A stretch of 64,000 nt of DNA from DATCMU01 sp036563245. Its GTDB lineage: Bacteria; Pseudomonadota; Alphaproteobacteria; Rhizobiales; Devosiaceae. Below are positions 1 to 8,492 of this stretch, piece after piece. Both the position numbers and the translations under genes were made by a program. The stretch's first letter is position 1, and each line of letters starts with the position of its first letter. The notes below the pieces were generated by a model. It saw only the letters and a list, made by a program, of their open reading frames with translations. It was not told where the DNA came from and did no database searches. The stretch is from the NCBI GenBank assembly GCA_036563245.1, contig DATCMU010000010.1, positions 1-64,000 of the forward strand, read 5' to 3'.

Positions 1-160
1 CCCACCGGGGCTTTGAATCGCCAGGGGCGACCGGCAGGCCCCTCAGCCACGGGCTTCGGAGCCTCCTGCTGGCGGGGGCCCCGCTGCCAACAGGCAGCTC
101 CCCCGCGTAAATCGCCTTTCAAAGCCCCACCGTGGCTTTGAATCGCCAGAGGCGACCGGC
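1..160. repeat. Two-copy 35-bp direct repeat 3' of dnaA
   Basis: Bases 1-35 and 126-160 match at 33 of 35 positions (mismatches at the 8th and 25th base). Each copy ends in a small hairpin (TCGCC, 3 nt, GGCGA). The second copy also overlaps CAAAGCC-7nt-GGCTTTG, and a 10-bp inverted repeat (GTAAATCGCC ... GGCGATTTAC) brackets it and reaches the dnaA stop codon. The structure could act as a 3' end for dnaA mRNA, but there is no T-run. No coding frame is convincing here. The element may continue to the left of the window. Confidence 0.6.
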
Positions 161-163
161 GAT

Positions 164-1603
164 TTACTCCTCCAGCATTTTCTTGAGAAGTTCGATTTCC
201 TGCTGAAGGTCGCCATCGTCGCGCATCATCTGCTCGATCTTGCGCACCGAGTGCAACACCGTGGTGTGGTCGCGGCCGCCGAAGCGCCGCCCGATCTCGG
301 GCAGCGAGCGCTGGGTGAGCGCCTTGGCAAGGTACATCGCAATCTGGCGCGGACGCACCACGTCGCGCGAGCGGCGCGAGGACAGAATATCGTTGCGCGC
401 CACCCTGTAGTGCCGCGACACCACGCGCAGGATGTCGTCGATGCGCACCCGCCGCGACTCGTGGGTACGGATCAGGTCGGCCAGCGTTCGCTCGGCGAGC
501 GGAATGGTGATCGGTTCGCCGGTGAGTTGATTGGCGGCGACCAGCCGGTTGACGGCGCCGTCGAGGTCGCGTCCGTGACTGACCACCGAGCGGGCCACAT
601 ATTCGATCACCGACGGCGCGAAATTGACGCCCGCAAAGCGCTGCGCAGCCTGTTCCGCGCGCTTCTGCACGATGGCGCGGCGCAGATCCTGATCGAAGGG
701 ATTGATGGGCACCACCAGCCCGCCCGACAGGCGAGAGCGCACCCGTTCATCGAGCATTTCGAGGTCGCGCGGCGCGGAATCGCCAGCCACCACCACCTGC
801 TTGGCGCCGGTCAGGAGGGCGGAAAGGGTGTGGCCGAATTCGGTCGCGGACTTGCCCTGCAGGAACTGCATGTCGTCGATCAGCAGCAGGTCGATGCGCC
901 GCAGCCACTCCTTGAAGCCGATGGCGGACTGGCGCTGCACCGCCGTGATGAAGTGATACATGAAATGGTCGGCGGTCAGGTAGACGATATTGCGCGAGGA
1001 ATCCGCCGCGCTTACCGCCCAGGCGATGGCATTGAGCAGGTGCGATTTCCCAAGCCCAACGGTTGAATGGACATAGACCGGATTGAAACTGACCGTATTG
1101 TTGATCGCGGCATGCGCGACCTGCCTTGCCGTCCCCAGCGCCATTTCATTGGCGGCGCCAGCAACGAAGGTCTCGAAGGTCATCTTCGGATCGAGACTGG
1201 AGCCTGAAAGCGCGTCGCCCCGTCCCGCCGCGCTCGCCGCGGCGGTTCGCAATCCGTTTGCCGGCGGCGCCTCGGGCTCGCTCTCCTCGTGCGCCTCCTC
1301 CGGTGACGGCGCAATGCGCGGCCGCGCCTGTCCATTCACCCGAACGGTGACATGCAGGCGCCCGATGCTGGCATTTTCTTCGCGGAACGCGGCCAGAATG
1401 CGCTCGGCATAATTGGACAGGATCCACGAACACAGGAACCGGGTGGGAACCGACAGATGCACCTGGTCGTCAACCACCTCCTCGATTTCCAGGCGCGCAA
1501 ACCAGCTGGTGAACACATCCTCGCCCAGCGCCGCGCGCAGACGGGCCTTCACCCGCGAAAACAGCTCACCAAATTCTTCCGAACCGCCGTGCATATCCGC
1601 CAT
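164..1603 (-). CDS. dnaA: Chromosomal replication initiator DnaA
   Basis: DnaA binds DnaA boxes at oriC and, with ATP, opens the origin. The protein shows domain I at the N-terminus, a variable Pro/Ala/Glu-rich linker, then the AAA+ core with Walker A VGLGKSHLL, Walker B LLLIDDMQF and a C-terminal DNA-binding domain with the signature GGRDHTTVLHSVRKIEQ. I chose the ATG at 1603 (479 aa, MADMHGGSEEF) because GGGGAG sits 6 nt upstream and the conserved domain I begins just after. An in-frame ATG at 1693 would add 30 poorly conserved residues and has a weak ribosome binding site. The next gene upstream on the same strand is rpsT, 0.8 kb away. Confidence 0.96.
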   Translation of the reverse strand: MADMHGGSEEFGELFSRVKARLRAALGEDVFTSWFARLEIEEVVDDQVHLSVPTRFLCSWILSNYAERILAAFREENASIGRLHVTVRVNGQARPRIAPSPEEAHEESEPEAPPANGLRTAAASAAGRGDALSGSSLDPKMTFETFVAGAANEMALGTARQVAHAAINNTVSFNPVYVHSTVGLGKSHLLNAIAWAVSAADSSRNIVYLTADHFMYHFITAVQRQSAIGFKEWLRRIDLLLIDDMQFLQGKSATEFGHTLSALLTGAKQVVVAGDSAPRDLEMLDERVRSRLSGGLVVPINPFDQDLRRAIVQKRAEQAAQRFAGVNFAPSVIEYVARSVVSHGRDLDGAVNRLVAANQLTGEPITIPLAERTLADLIRTHESRRVRIDDILRVVSRHYRVARNDILSSRRSRDVVRPRQIAMYLAKALTQRSLPEIGRRFGGRDHTTVLHSVRKIEQMMRDDGDLQQEIELLKKMLEE

Positions 1604-1693
1604 CTGCCGCTCCCCGCCGCGCATAGCCGAGGGGGCCCGCGCGATCGCGCTTGCAGACCAACCGTTGCCTTCAGCCATTGCCGTGTTTTTCAT

Positions 1694-2392
1694 TTGCTAT
1701 TGCCCCATGATGCGACGCTGCGCAGGGAACCGCCGAACCCACGCACGCCATGTCGAATTTGCCCGCTACGCAGGACAAGACTCTCCACTCCGCAACAAGT
1801 ATTGCGGTGTTTCAGCCAGAAGATTTCACTGAATGTCGACTATTGCGTCGACTGCACGAACTAACGCCGTGCAGGAGAAAAGTCTAGGTATTTAAAGATG
1901 AAATATGGGCCTGGGGCAGGACTTGAGAGGTATCAAATTCCATAACTCATGCGCCCCCAAAGCGTGCATCTTCATTTCCCCTGAACTTTCAGAACGTCCT
2001 GGACAGCTGCGATCCGCTGCCTTCATTCTTCATTTGACGGTGGCATTCTAGCAGGTGAAATCGGCCGCGCAACGCACCTTTTTTCCAAAATTGGGGTTGA
2101 CTCTCGACGCATTGCGAGCCCCCCGGCAAAGGCCGCTGGAAGGGGCCAAATAAGGTGCTGTTTCCTCACGCTGAATCGACAATCGCGCACCCATGCAACA
2201 GGGTAAATTTTTTCTCGCGGTCGCGGAACTTTTTGTCGGCATGACAATCGCGTGAATGTTGGACGTCGTCGCAACCGACTGAAACAAAAAGGAAATCAGT
2301 CAACCTGACATATGGGATGCCGCCCGGAGGACGATTCCACTTTGTCCGGTACCCGCTCCTGGAAACCGGACCGTTCCGGTGCGCCGGGCAAC
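1694..2392. other. Non-coding dnaA-rpsT spacer
   Basis: About 700 bp without a convincing gene. It must carry the dnaA promoter and leader. I see two GTCGAC hexamers 6 bp apart (1834-1851) and several A/T-rich tracts, but no clear DnaA boxes (TTATCCACA-like), so I do not call an origin here. Confidence 0.5.
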
Positions 2393-2419
2393 AAAAAAGG
2401 CCCCACTTTCGGGGGCCTT
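2393..2419 (-). terminator. Intrinsic terminator of rpsT
   Basis: On the minus strand the sequence forms an 8-bp GC-rich stem (AAGGCCCC / GGGGCCTT) with a 7-nt loop followed by a run of six T. It lies 27 bp after the rpsT stop codon. Confidence 0.9.
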
Positions 2420-2445
2420 CCCAGGTGCCGCGAGAGGCGGCTGGC

Positions 2446-2712
2446 TCAGGCGCCAAGCGCCTTGATGCGATGCGCGAGGCGGGACACCTTGCGGGACGCC
2501 AGGTTGCGGTGGACGATCCCGCGGGAAGCCGCGCGATGGATCTCCGGCTCGGCCGCACGGAGCGCGGTCGCCGCGGCGTCCTTGTTGCCGGCCGCGATGG
2601 CTTCCTCGACCTTGCGCAGGAAGGTGCGCATGCGTGAGCGGCGTGCCTTGTTCACGGCCGTCTGGCGCTCGATGCGGCGTGTGGCCTTCTTGGCGTTGGG
2701 CGTATTGGCCAT
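2446..2712 (-). CDS. rpsT: 30S ribosomal protein S20
   Basis: Small, very basic 88-residue protein that binds 16S rRNA early in 30S assembly. The S20 start MANTPNAKKATRRIERQ and the helical Arg/Lys-rich body are diagnostic, and the length is normal. AGAGGA precedes the ATG by about 6 nt. It has its own promoter (2830-2858) overlapping the 3' end of mutM and its own terminator. Its leader carries a small palindrome (TTGACG-T-CGTCAA, 2734-2746) and a GGCGGC/GCCGCC hairpin, which could serve autogenous control. Confidence 0.97.
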   Translation of the reverse strand: MANTPNAKKATRRIERQTAVNKARRSRMRTFLRKVEEAIAAGNKDAAATALRAAEPEIHRAASRGIVHRNLASRKVSRLAHRIKALGA

Positions 2713-2829
2713 GTTCTGTCCTCTTGTCCCGGCTTGACGTCGTCAAAGGGTCGCGCATTGCGAGGCGCATATCCCGGCTTCGACGCGGTCGAAATGAAAG
2801 CGGCGGCACCCAGCCGCCAGTTGTTGGGG

Positions 2830-2858
2830 CTTATAGTTGCGCGACCGCGTTCCGTCAA
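2830..2858 (-). promoter_or_regulatory. rpsT sigma70-type promoter
   Basis: Read on the minus strand: -35 TTGACG, exactly 17 bp, -10 TATAAG. The predicted start of transcription is near 2823, giving a leader of about 110 nt. The -35 overlaps the mutM stop codon. Confidence 0.75.
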
Positions 2859-3769
2859 CTGGATTCGGCGCCTTGCGACGCCGCGCCGGTGTCCTGGCAG
2901 ACCGGACAGTGAAAGGTAGAGCGCCCCGACTGTACAAGCCGCTCCACGCGTCCGCCGCATCCCGGTCTTACGCATGGCTCGCCCTCGCGATCATAGACGG
3001 CAAAGCGGTGCTGGAAATATCCGCTCTCGCCCTGCGCATTGCGAAAGTCGCGTAGGGTCGACCCGCCCGCGATCAACGCCTCGGTCAGGACTTCGCGGAT
3101 CGCGCGCACGAGGGCATCGAGTTCGGGGCGCGGAAGCCCGTCTTCCCCCGCCAGCAGGCCGGCGGGACACAAGGGGGAAATGCGGGCACGGTGAAGCGCC
3201 TCGCACACATAGATATTGCCAAGGCCGGCGACGAGGTGCTGGTCCAGCAGCGCGGTTTTTATTGGGCCACGGCGGCCGAAAAGACGCCTGGCAAGGCCCG
3301 GCGCGGTCAGCTCGTTGCCCAGGGGCTCGGGGCCCAGCCCGCGCAGACAGGGGCACTGTGACGCATCCTTGTAGGTCGTCATGAAGCCGAAACGCCGCGG
3401 ATCGGAATAGACAAGGACCATATCGCCATTCGAGGGATGGCTGAGCGCAAGCTGGACGTGTTCATGCTTGCCGTTCCCTGCAGGCTGGCGATAGCGGGAC
3501 GGCTCGGAGAGCGCCGCGGCGGAGAAGCGGAAATTCCCCGTCATGCCCAGGTGGCTGAGCCATACCAGACCGTTGTCGAGCTCGAACAGCAGGTATTTGG
3601 CGCGGCGGCCGGTCGAGATGATCGTACGCCCGGAAAGCGAGGCGGCGAAATCCTTGGGGAACGGAAAACGCAGGTCCGGCCGGTTGAGGCGGACCTCTTC
3701 GATCCGCGCCCCTTCAAGCATTGGGGCAAGGCCGCGCCTGATGGTCTCGACTTCGGGCAATTCGGGCAT
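2855..3769 (-). CDS. mutM: Formamidopyrimidine-DNA glycosylase MutM (Fpg)
   Basis: Bifunctional glycosylase/AP lyase that removes 8-oxoguanine and formamidopyrimidines. The mature N-terminus must be PELPEVETIRRG, with catalytic Pro2 and Glu3, which fixes the start at the ATG at 3769 (304 aa) rather than further upstream. The helix-two-turn-helix region and a C-terminal zinc finger (C-x4-C ... CPVC, around residues 263-290) are present. It lies back to back with ubiE, about 107 bp between the starts. Confidence 0.96.
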   Translation of the reverse strand: MPELPEVETIRRGLAPMLEGARIEEVRLNRPDLRFPFPKDFAASLSGRTIISTGRRAKYLLFELDNGLVWLSHLGMTGNFRFSAAALSEPSRYRQPAGNGKHEHVQLALSHPSNGDMVLVYSDPRRFGFMTTYKDASQCPCLRGLGPEPLGNELTAPGLARRLFGRRGPIKTALLDQHLVAGLGNIYVCEALHRARISPLCPAGLLAGEDGLPRPELDALVRAIREVLTEALIAGGSTLRDFRNAQGESGYFQHRFAVYDREGEPCVRPGCGGRVERLVQSGRSTFHCPVCQDTGAASQGAESS

Positions 3770-3876
3770 CGTGCTCCCCGCGGTTGCGGCGCCTCGCGGC
3801 ATGGATTATGCGGTGCGCTTGGTCTAATGTGCGCCCCGGCCCTTGCAGGGCCGCGCCCAGCGGAAAAGAAGAGCGG

Positions 3877-4641
3877 ATGACCCAAGCCAAGGAAACCACG
3901 CATTTCGGTTCCCGCACCGTGCCGCTAGAGGACAAGCAGGGGCTTGTCAACGAGGTGTTCCACGGCGTGGCCGACCGCTACGACCTGATGAACGACCTGA
4001 TGAGCGGCGGCGTGCACCGATTGTGGAAGGACGCGATGGTCGCCCGGCTGGCGCCGCCCAAGTCCGGCTCGCGCCCGTATCGCGTGCTGGACATGGCCGG
4101 GGGAACCGGCGACATCGCGCAGCGTATCGTGAACGCCTCGCTGGGATTTGCCGAGGTCGTGGTGTCCGACATCAATGCCGACATGCTGCGCGTGGGCGAG
4201 GAGCGGGCGCGCAACTGGCGTTTTGCCGGCCAGTTGAGCTTCGTGCAAGCCAATGCCGAGGACCTGCCGTTCGACGACGCCAGCTTCGATGCATATACCA
4301 TCGCCTTCGGCATCCGGAACGTGCCGCGCATCGAAAAGGCGCTGAGCGAGGCCCATCGGGTGCTCAGGCGCGGCGGGCGGTTCCTGTGCCTTGAATTCTC
4401 AAAGGTGGATGTGCCGATCCTCGACAGCCTTTACGACGCGTTTTCCGACCGCCTCATTCCGCCCATGGGCAAGGCCGTGACCGGAGACGGGGAACCCTAT
4501 CGCTACCTGGTGGAGAGCATCCGCCAGTTTCCCGCGCCGGATGTGTTCTCGCGCATGATTTCGCAGGCCGGGTTCCGGCGCGTCACCCACACGCCGCTCA
4601 GTGGCAATATCGCGGCGCTGCACGGCGCCTGGAAGATCTAG
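3877..4641 (+). CDS. ubiE: Demethylmenaquinone/ubiquinone C-methyltransferase UbiE
   Basis: SAM-dependent C-methylation step of ubiquinone synthesis. The family signature RYDLMNDLMSGGVHRLWK, the SAM-binding loop DMAGGTGDIA and the C-terminal motif NVPRIEKAL are all visible. The start at 3877 (254 aa, MTQAKETTHFG) follows an AAGAAG-type ribosome site, and its product matches the family N-terminus. It is the first gene of a packed plus-strand run; ubiB follows after 7 bp. Confidence 0.96.
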   Translation: MTQAKETTHFGSRTVPLEDKQGLVNEVFHGVADRYDLMNDLMSGGVHRLWKDAMVARLAPPKSGSRPYRVLDMAGGTGDIAQRIVNASLGFAEVVVSDINADMLRVGEERARNWRFAGQLSFVQANAEDLPFDDASFDAYTIAFGIRNVPRIEKALSEAHRVLRRGGRFLCLEFSKVDVPILDSLYDAFSDRLIPPMGKAVTGDGEPYRYLVESIRQFPAPDVFSRMISQAGFRRVTHTPLSGNIAALHGAWKI

Positions 4642-4648
4642 GCACGCC

Positions 4649-6187
4649 ATGGGGCTCGCTGCATATGGGCGCCTGGTTCGCGCCGGTTACATTCTGGCGC
4701 GCGAAGGCGCATTTTCAGTGGTGGATCCGGCCCTGCTGCCGGCTTCGGCGCGTTTGGCCATATCGGCGGCGCGACTGATCGAACGCCGCTCGGTCCGGCG
4801 CACCGGACGGGCCGAACGCTTGAGCCGCGCGCTCAACAAGCTCGGGCCGACCTATGTGAAATTCGGCCAGTTGCTCGCAACCCGCCCCGACATTGTCGGC
4901 GCCGCGATCGCGGAAGACCTGTCCGCGCTCCAGGACGCCATGGATCCTTTCGATCCCCGGCGCGTACCCGGCATCCTGAAAGCCGCCCTCGGCGAGCGGG
5001 CCGAAGAGATCACCGAGTTGTCCGAGCCGATTGCCGCGGCGTCCATCGCGCAAGTGCACCGCGCCGTGCTGGTAACCGCTTCGGGGCGCCAGACGGTTGC
5101 GGTCAAGCTGTTGCGACCCGGCGTCGCGGCACGTTTCGCGCGCGACCTCGAGAGCTATTTCGCCGGAGCGCGGCTGGCGGAGCGCCTCGTGCCCAAGATG
5201 CGCCGCCTCAAGCCCGTGGAAGTGGTGGAGACCCTCGCCCACTCGGCGCGCATCGAACTCGATTTGCGGCTCGAGGCGGCATCCATATCGGAGTTCCTGG
5301 AAAACACCTCGAAGGACAAGGGCTTCCGCGCGCCCGAGGTACACTGGACCTACACCGCCGAGAACGTTCTGGTCACCAGCTGGATCGACGGCATGCCCAT
5401 CCGCGACCGCAAGGCGCTGGATGCAGCGGGCGTGGACCGGAAACGGCTCGCCCGCGACCTGATGCAGCATTTCCTCCGGCATGCCATCCGCGATGGCTTC
5501 TTTCATGCCGACATGCACCCGGGCAACCTGTTCGTGGACCGCGGGGACGGCGGCATCGTCGCGGTGGATTTCGGCATCATGGGCCGCATCGGGCCGGAGG
5601 AGCGCCGGTTCCTCGCCGACGTGCTTTACGGCTTCATCTCGCGCGACTATCGGCGGATCGCGGAGCGGCACTTCGCCATCGGATATGTGCCCAAGGACCA
5701 GTCGGTGGACGACTTCACCCTTGCGCTGCGCTCGATCGGCGAGCCGCTGCACGGCCGCACCGCAAGCGATATCTCCATGGCCAAGGTCCTGGGGCAACTG
5801 TTCGCGGTGACCGAACTCTTCCACATGCAGACCCGACCCGAACTGCTGTTGCTGCAAAAGACCATGGTCCTTGTCGAGGGGGTTTCCCGCACCCTCGATC
5901 CCGATCTGGACATGTGGAACACCGCAGAACCGGTGGTTGGCGAATGGCTGCGGCGCGAGGCGGGCCCGATTGGACGGATCGAGGACGCCGGCGACCAGCT
6001 GCGGCGTATCGGCAATGCACTATTGAGGGTTCCCACGCTGATCGAGCGTTTCGAGACGGCGCTAGACGCCGCCGAGGCCGAGCGCAAAAAGCCGGTACCC
6101 TCGCTCATGCCGCGCTGGATGTCGGTGACGAGTTTCTGGCTTTTTGCCCTGCTCGCACTGGTCCTGCTGTACCGGCTCGTGGCATGA
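4649..6187 (+). CDS. ubiB: Ubiquinone biosynthesis regulatory kinase-like UbiB
   Basis: Member of the atypical UbiB/ABC1/ADCK family needed for aerobic ubiquinone synthesis. It shows the KxGQ-type motif (TYVKFGQLLATRPD), the Ala-rich loop AAASIAQVHRA replacing a P-loop, the VAVKLLRPGV lysine, the catalytic-loop-like HADMHPGNLFV and VAVDFGIMG. A single C-terminal membrane helix (about the last 22 residues) anchors it. The ATG at 4649 (512 aa) lies just after the ubiE stop; an earlier in-frame start would overlap ubiE by about 40 bp. Confidence 0.96.
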   Translation: MGLAAYGRLVRAGYILAREGAFSVVDPALLPASARLAISAARLIERRSVRRTGRAERLSRALNKLGPTYVKFGQLLATRPDIVGAAIAEDLSALQDAMDPFDPRRVPGILKAALGERAEEITELSEPIAAASIAQVHRAVLVTASGRQTVAVKLLRPGVAARFARDLESYFAGARLAERLVPKMRRLKPVEVVETLAHSARIELDLRLEAASISEFLENTSKDKGFRAPEVHWTYTAENVLVTSWIDGMPIRDRKALDAAGVDRKRLARDLMQHFLRHAIRDGFFHADMHPGNLFVDRGDGGIVAVDFGIMGRIGPEERRFLADVLYGFISRDYRRIAERHFAIGYVPKDQSVDDFTLALRSIGEPLHGRTASDISMAKVLGQLFAVTELFHMQTRPELLLLQKTMVLVEGVSRTLDPDLDMWNTAEPVVGEWLRREAGPIGRIEDAGDQLRRIGNALLRVPTLIERFETALDAAEAERKKPVPSLMPRWMSVTSFWLFALLALVLLYRLVA

Positions 6188-6194
6188 GGCGGCC

Positions 6195-7424
6195 ATGCTG
6201 ATCGGGCGGCATATTCTTCTGATCGTCACCGGCGGCATCGCCGCCTACAAGTCGCTCGAACTGATCCGGCTGATCCAGAAGGCGGGCGGCACCGTCCAGC
6301 CCGTGCTCACACAGGCCGCCACCCGGTTCGTCACTCCTCTTGCGGCGAGCGCCCTTTCCGGCCACGAGGCCCTGACCGAGCTGTTCGACCTGACACGCGA
6401 GGCGCGCATCGGTCATATCGAATTGTCGCGCTCGGCCGACCTGATCGTCGTTGCCCCGGCGTCGGCGGATTTCCTGGCAAAGATGGCGCACGGCGTTGCC
6501 GATGACCTCGCCTCGACCGCCGTTCTGGCCACCGATACCGAGATACTGGTCGCCCCGGCCATGAATGTGCGCATGTGGCAGGCCGCCGCAACCGCGCGCA
6601 ATGTCGCCCAGCTCGACGCGGACGGCGTGCATTTCGTGGGCCCCGACCAGGGGGACATGGCGTGCGGCGAGTACGGCCCGGGCCGGATGGCGGAGCCCGA
6701 GGCTATTCTTGCGGCCATCGAGGCACACTTCGCCCCGCCCCGTCATGGCGCGCTGGCCGGGCGGCACGCCGTCATCACCTCGGGACCGACCCGCGAGCCG
6801 CTCGACCCTGTCCGCTACATCTCCAATGCCTCATCGGGCCGGCAGGGCGTGGCGATTGCCCGCGCGTTCCTTTCGGCCGGCGCTTCGGTTACCTTCGTGA
6901 CCGGACCCGCCGAAGTGCCGCCGCCCGACGGCGCAAGGATCGTGAAGGTCGAAACGGCGATAGAGATGCGTGAAGCGGTGATGCGGGCGCTGCCGGCGGA
7001 TGTCGCCATCTTCTGCGCGGCAGTCGCCGACTGGCGGGCGGCCGACATTTCAACGACCAAAATCAAGAAGGGCGCCGGGGAGCCGCCAGTCCTTTCGCTG
7101 GTGCCCAATCCCGATATCCTTGCCGATGTGGCGCACCTGCCGCCCGACCGAAGGCCGCCGCTTGTCGTCGGCTTTGCCGCCGAGACTGGCGACCTTGAGG
7201 CAAAGGCCCGCGCCAAGTTCGCCCGCAAGGGATGCGACTGGCTTCTGGCAAACGACGTCAGCGCCGAAAATGGCGTCTTCGGCGGCAACCTTACGCAAAT
7301 CATGTTCTTCACAAGGGACGGGATGCAGGACTGGGGCCGCTTGTCGAAAACCGAGGTGGGCCGTAGTCTCGCGCTACGCGCCGCAGCGGCTCTGGACGGG
7401 CGCGACGGAGGACATTCGACATGA
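6195..7424 (+). CDS. coaBC: Bifunctional phosphopantothenoylcysteine decarboxylase/synthetase CoaBC
   Basis: Carries out two steps of coenzyme A synthesis: CTP-dependent joining of cysteine to 4'-phosphopantothenate (CoaB) and FMN-dependent decarboxylation (CoaC). The N-terminal flavoprotein half has LLIVTGGIAAYKSLE, the PxMNxxMW motif (PAMNVRMW) and the active-site Cys in GDMACGEYGPGRM. The C-terminal half begins ITSGPTREPLDPVRYISN, with the KIKK lysines. 409 aa from the ATG at 6195, 7 bp after ubiB. The stop overlaps the next start (ATGA). Confidence 0.97.
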   Translation: MLIGRHILLIVTGGIAAYKSLELIRLIQKAGGTVQPVLTQAATRFVTPLAASALSGHEALTELFDLTREARIGHIELSRSADLIVVAPASADFLAKMAHGVADDLASTAVLATDTEILVAPAMNVRMWQAAATARNVAQLDADGVHFVGPDQGDMACGEYGPGRMAEPEAILAAIEAHFAPPRHGALAGRHAVITSGPTREPLDPVRYISNASSGRQGVAIARAFLSAGASVTFVTGPAEVPPPDGARIVKVETAIEMREAVMRALPADVAIFCAAVADWRAADISTTKIKKGAGEPPVLSLVPNPDILADVAHLPPDRRPPLVVGFAAETGDLEAKARAKFARKGCDWLLANDVSAENGVFGGNLTQIMFFTRDGMQDWGRLSKTEVGRSLALRAAAALDGRDGGHST

Positions 7425-8017
7425 AACCGGGAACGCTGGCACGTCTGGGCGGCATCCTCTTCCTGACCATCGGACTTGCGGGCTGTTTCGACGCGACGAT
7501 GGACATCAAGGTGCTGGGCGACAACAAGGCGCAGGGCACGGTGACCATTTCGCTCGACAAGGCCATCTACGACATGGGTCAGGGCAACGGTTCGTCTTCC
7601 GACTTCTGCACCGATGGCACCCTGACCACCACCGCGACCACCGTCACCTGCACCACGAGCAAGGACGGCACGTTCGACGAAATCAACTTCGACGATTCCT
7701 CGCCGGACGGAACGCCGGCGCCCAACGTGACCATCAAGCAGGAACAGCCCGGCCTCGTACGGGTGACCTTCCCCACAAAGGCCCTGCAGACCGATATCGG
7801 CGACAGCGCCAGCGACGCACAGTCCCGGCAGATGATGGTTTCCATGTTCGCCGGTCATTCGATGACCTTCTCGATCTCGGGTGGGGAAATCGTCGACACC
7901 AACATGACACTCGCCCCGGACCGGCAGTCGGCGAAACTGGTGATCCCCTTTTCGGACGTGATCAACCGCACGGCGGACATCCCGGGCGATGCCTACGCCG
8001 TGGTCAAGCTGCGATAG
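7421..8017 (+). CDS. Predicted lipoprotein of unknown function
   Basis: 198 aa with a lipoprotein signal peptide: positively charged start, hydrophobic stretch and lipobox LAGC (Cys22). The mature part is acidic and Thr/Asp-rich, beginning FDATMDIKVLGDNKAQGT, and is followed by a Cys pair region (residues about 62-77). The layout faintly resembles LppM-type lipoproteins, but that is only an impression. It overlaps coaBC by 4 nt (ATGA), so translation is probably coupled, and sits directly before dut. Confidence 0.85.
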   Translation: MKPGTLARLGGILFLTIGLAGCFDATMDIKVLGDNKAQGTVTISLDKAIYDMGQGNGSSSDFCTDGTLTTTATTVTCTTSKDGTFDEINFDDSSPDGTPAPNVTIKQEQPGLVRVTFPTKALQTDIGDSASDAQSRQMMVSMFAGHSMTFSISGGEIVDTNMTLAPDRQSAKLVIPFSDVINRTADIPGDAYAVVKLR

Positions 8018-8024
8018 CAAGACC

Positions 8025-8492
8025 GTGACCCAGGCGCCCACCGCACAGATCAGATGGCTGCCGCACGGCGAGGGCCTTGGCCCGCTGCGACCGGAGACCT
8101 CGGGCTCGGCCGGAGCCGATCTCAAGGCCGCGCTGGGGCATGGTGAAACCCTGCGGATCGAACCGGGCGAACGGGCGCTTGTACCCGCCGGGTTCGCCCT
8201 GGCACTGCCGCCCGGACATGAGGGCCAGGTGCGGCCGCGCTCCGGACTCGCGCTCAAATTCGGCGTGACGGTCCTGAATGCCCCCGGCACGATCGACAGC
8301 GACTATCGCGGCGAGGTGAAGGTGATCCTCATCAATCACGGCCGCGATCCGTTCGAAATCTGCCGCGGCGACCGCATCGCGCAGCTCGTGGTGGCGCAGG
8401 TGGGCAACATCAGCTTCCAGGAGGCCGAGACCCTCGACGATACCGCGCGGGGCGACGGCGGATTCGGGTCGACCGGCCATGTCGCTTCATAG
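8025..8492 (+). CDS. dut: dUTP diphosphatase (dUTPase)
   Basis: Homotrimeric enzyme hydrolysing dUTP to dUMP. All five dUTPase motifs are present in order: SAGADL, RPRSGLALK, GTIDSDYRGEV, RGDRIAQLVV and RGDGGFGSTG. A GTG at 8025 (155 aa) just after the lipoprotein stop is the likeliest start. An ATG at 7989 is in frame but lies inside the preceding gene and adds residues unlike the family. Confidence 0.95.
   Translation: MTQAPTAQIRWLPHGEGLGPLRPETSGSAGADLKAALGHGETLRIEPGERALVPAGFALALPPGHEGQVRPRSGLALKFGVTVLNAPGTIDSDYRGEVKVILINHGRDPFEICRGDRIAQLVVAQVGNISFQEAETLDDTARGDGGFGSTGHVAS

Noticed and set aside
1694..2392. Replication origin between dnaA and rpsT
   Set aside because: No recognisable DnaA box cluster; in this order the origin often lies elsewhere.
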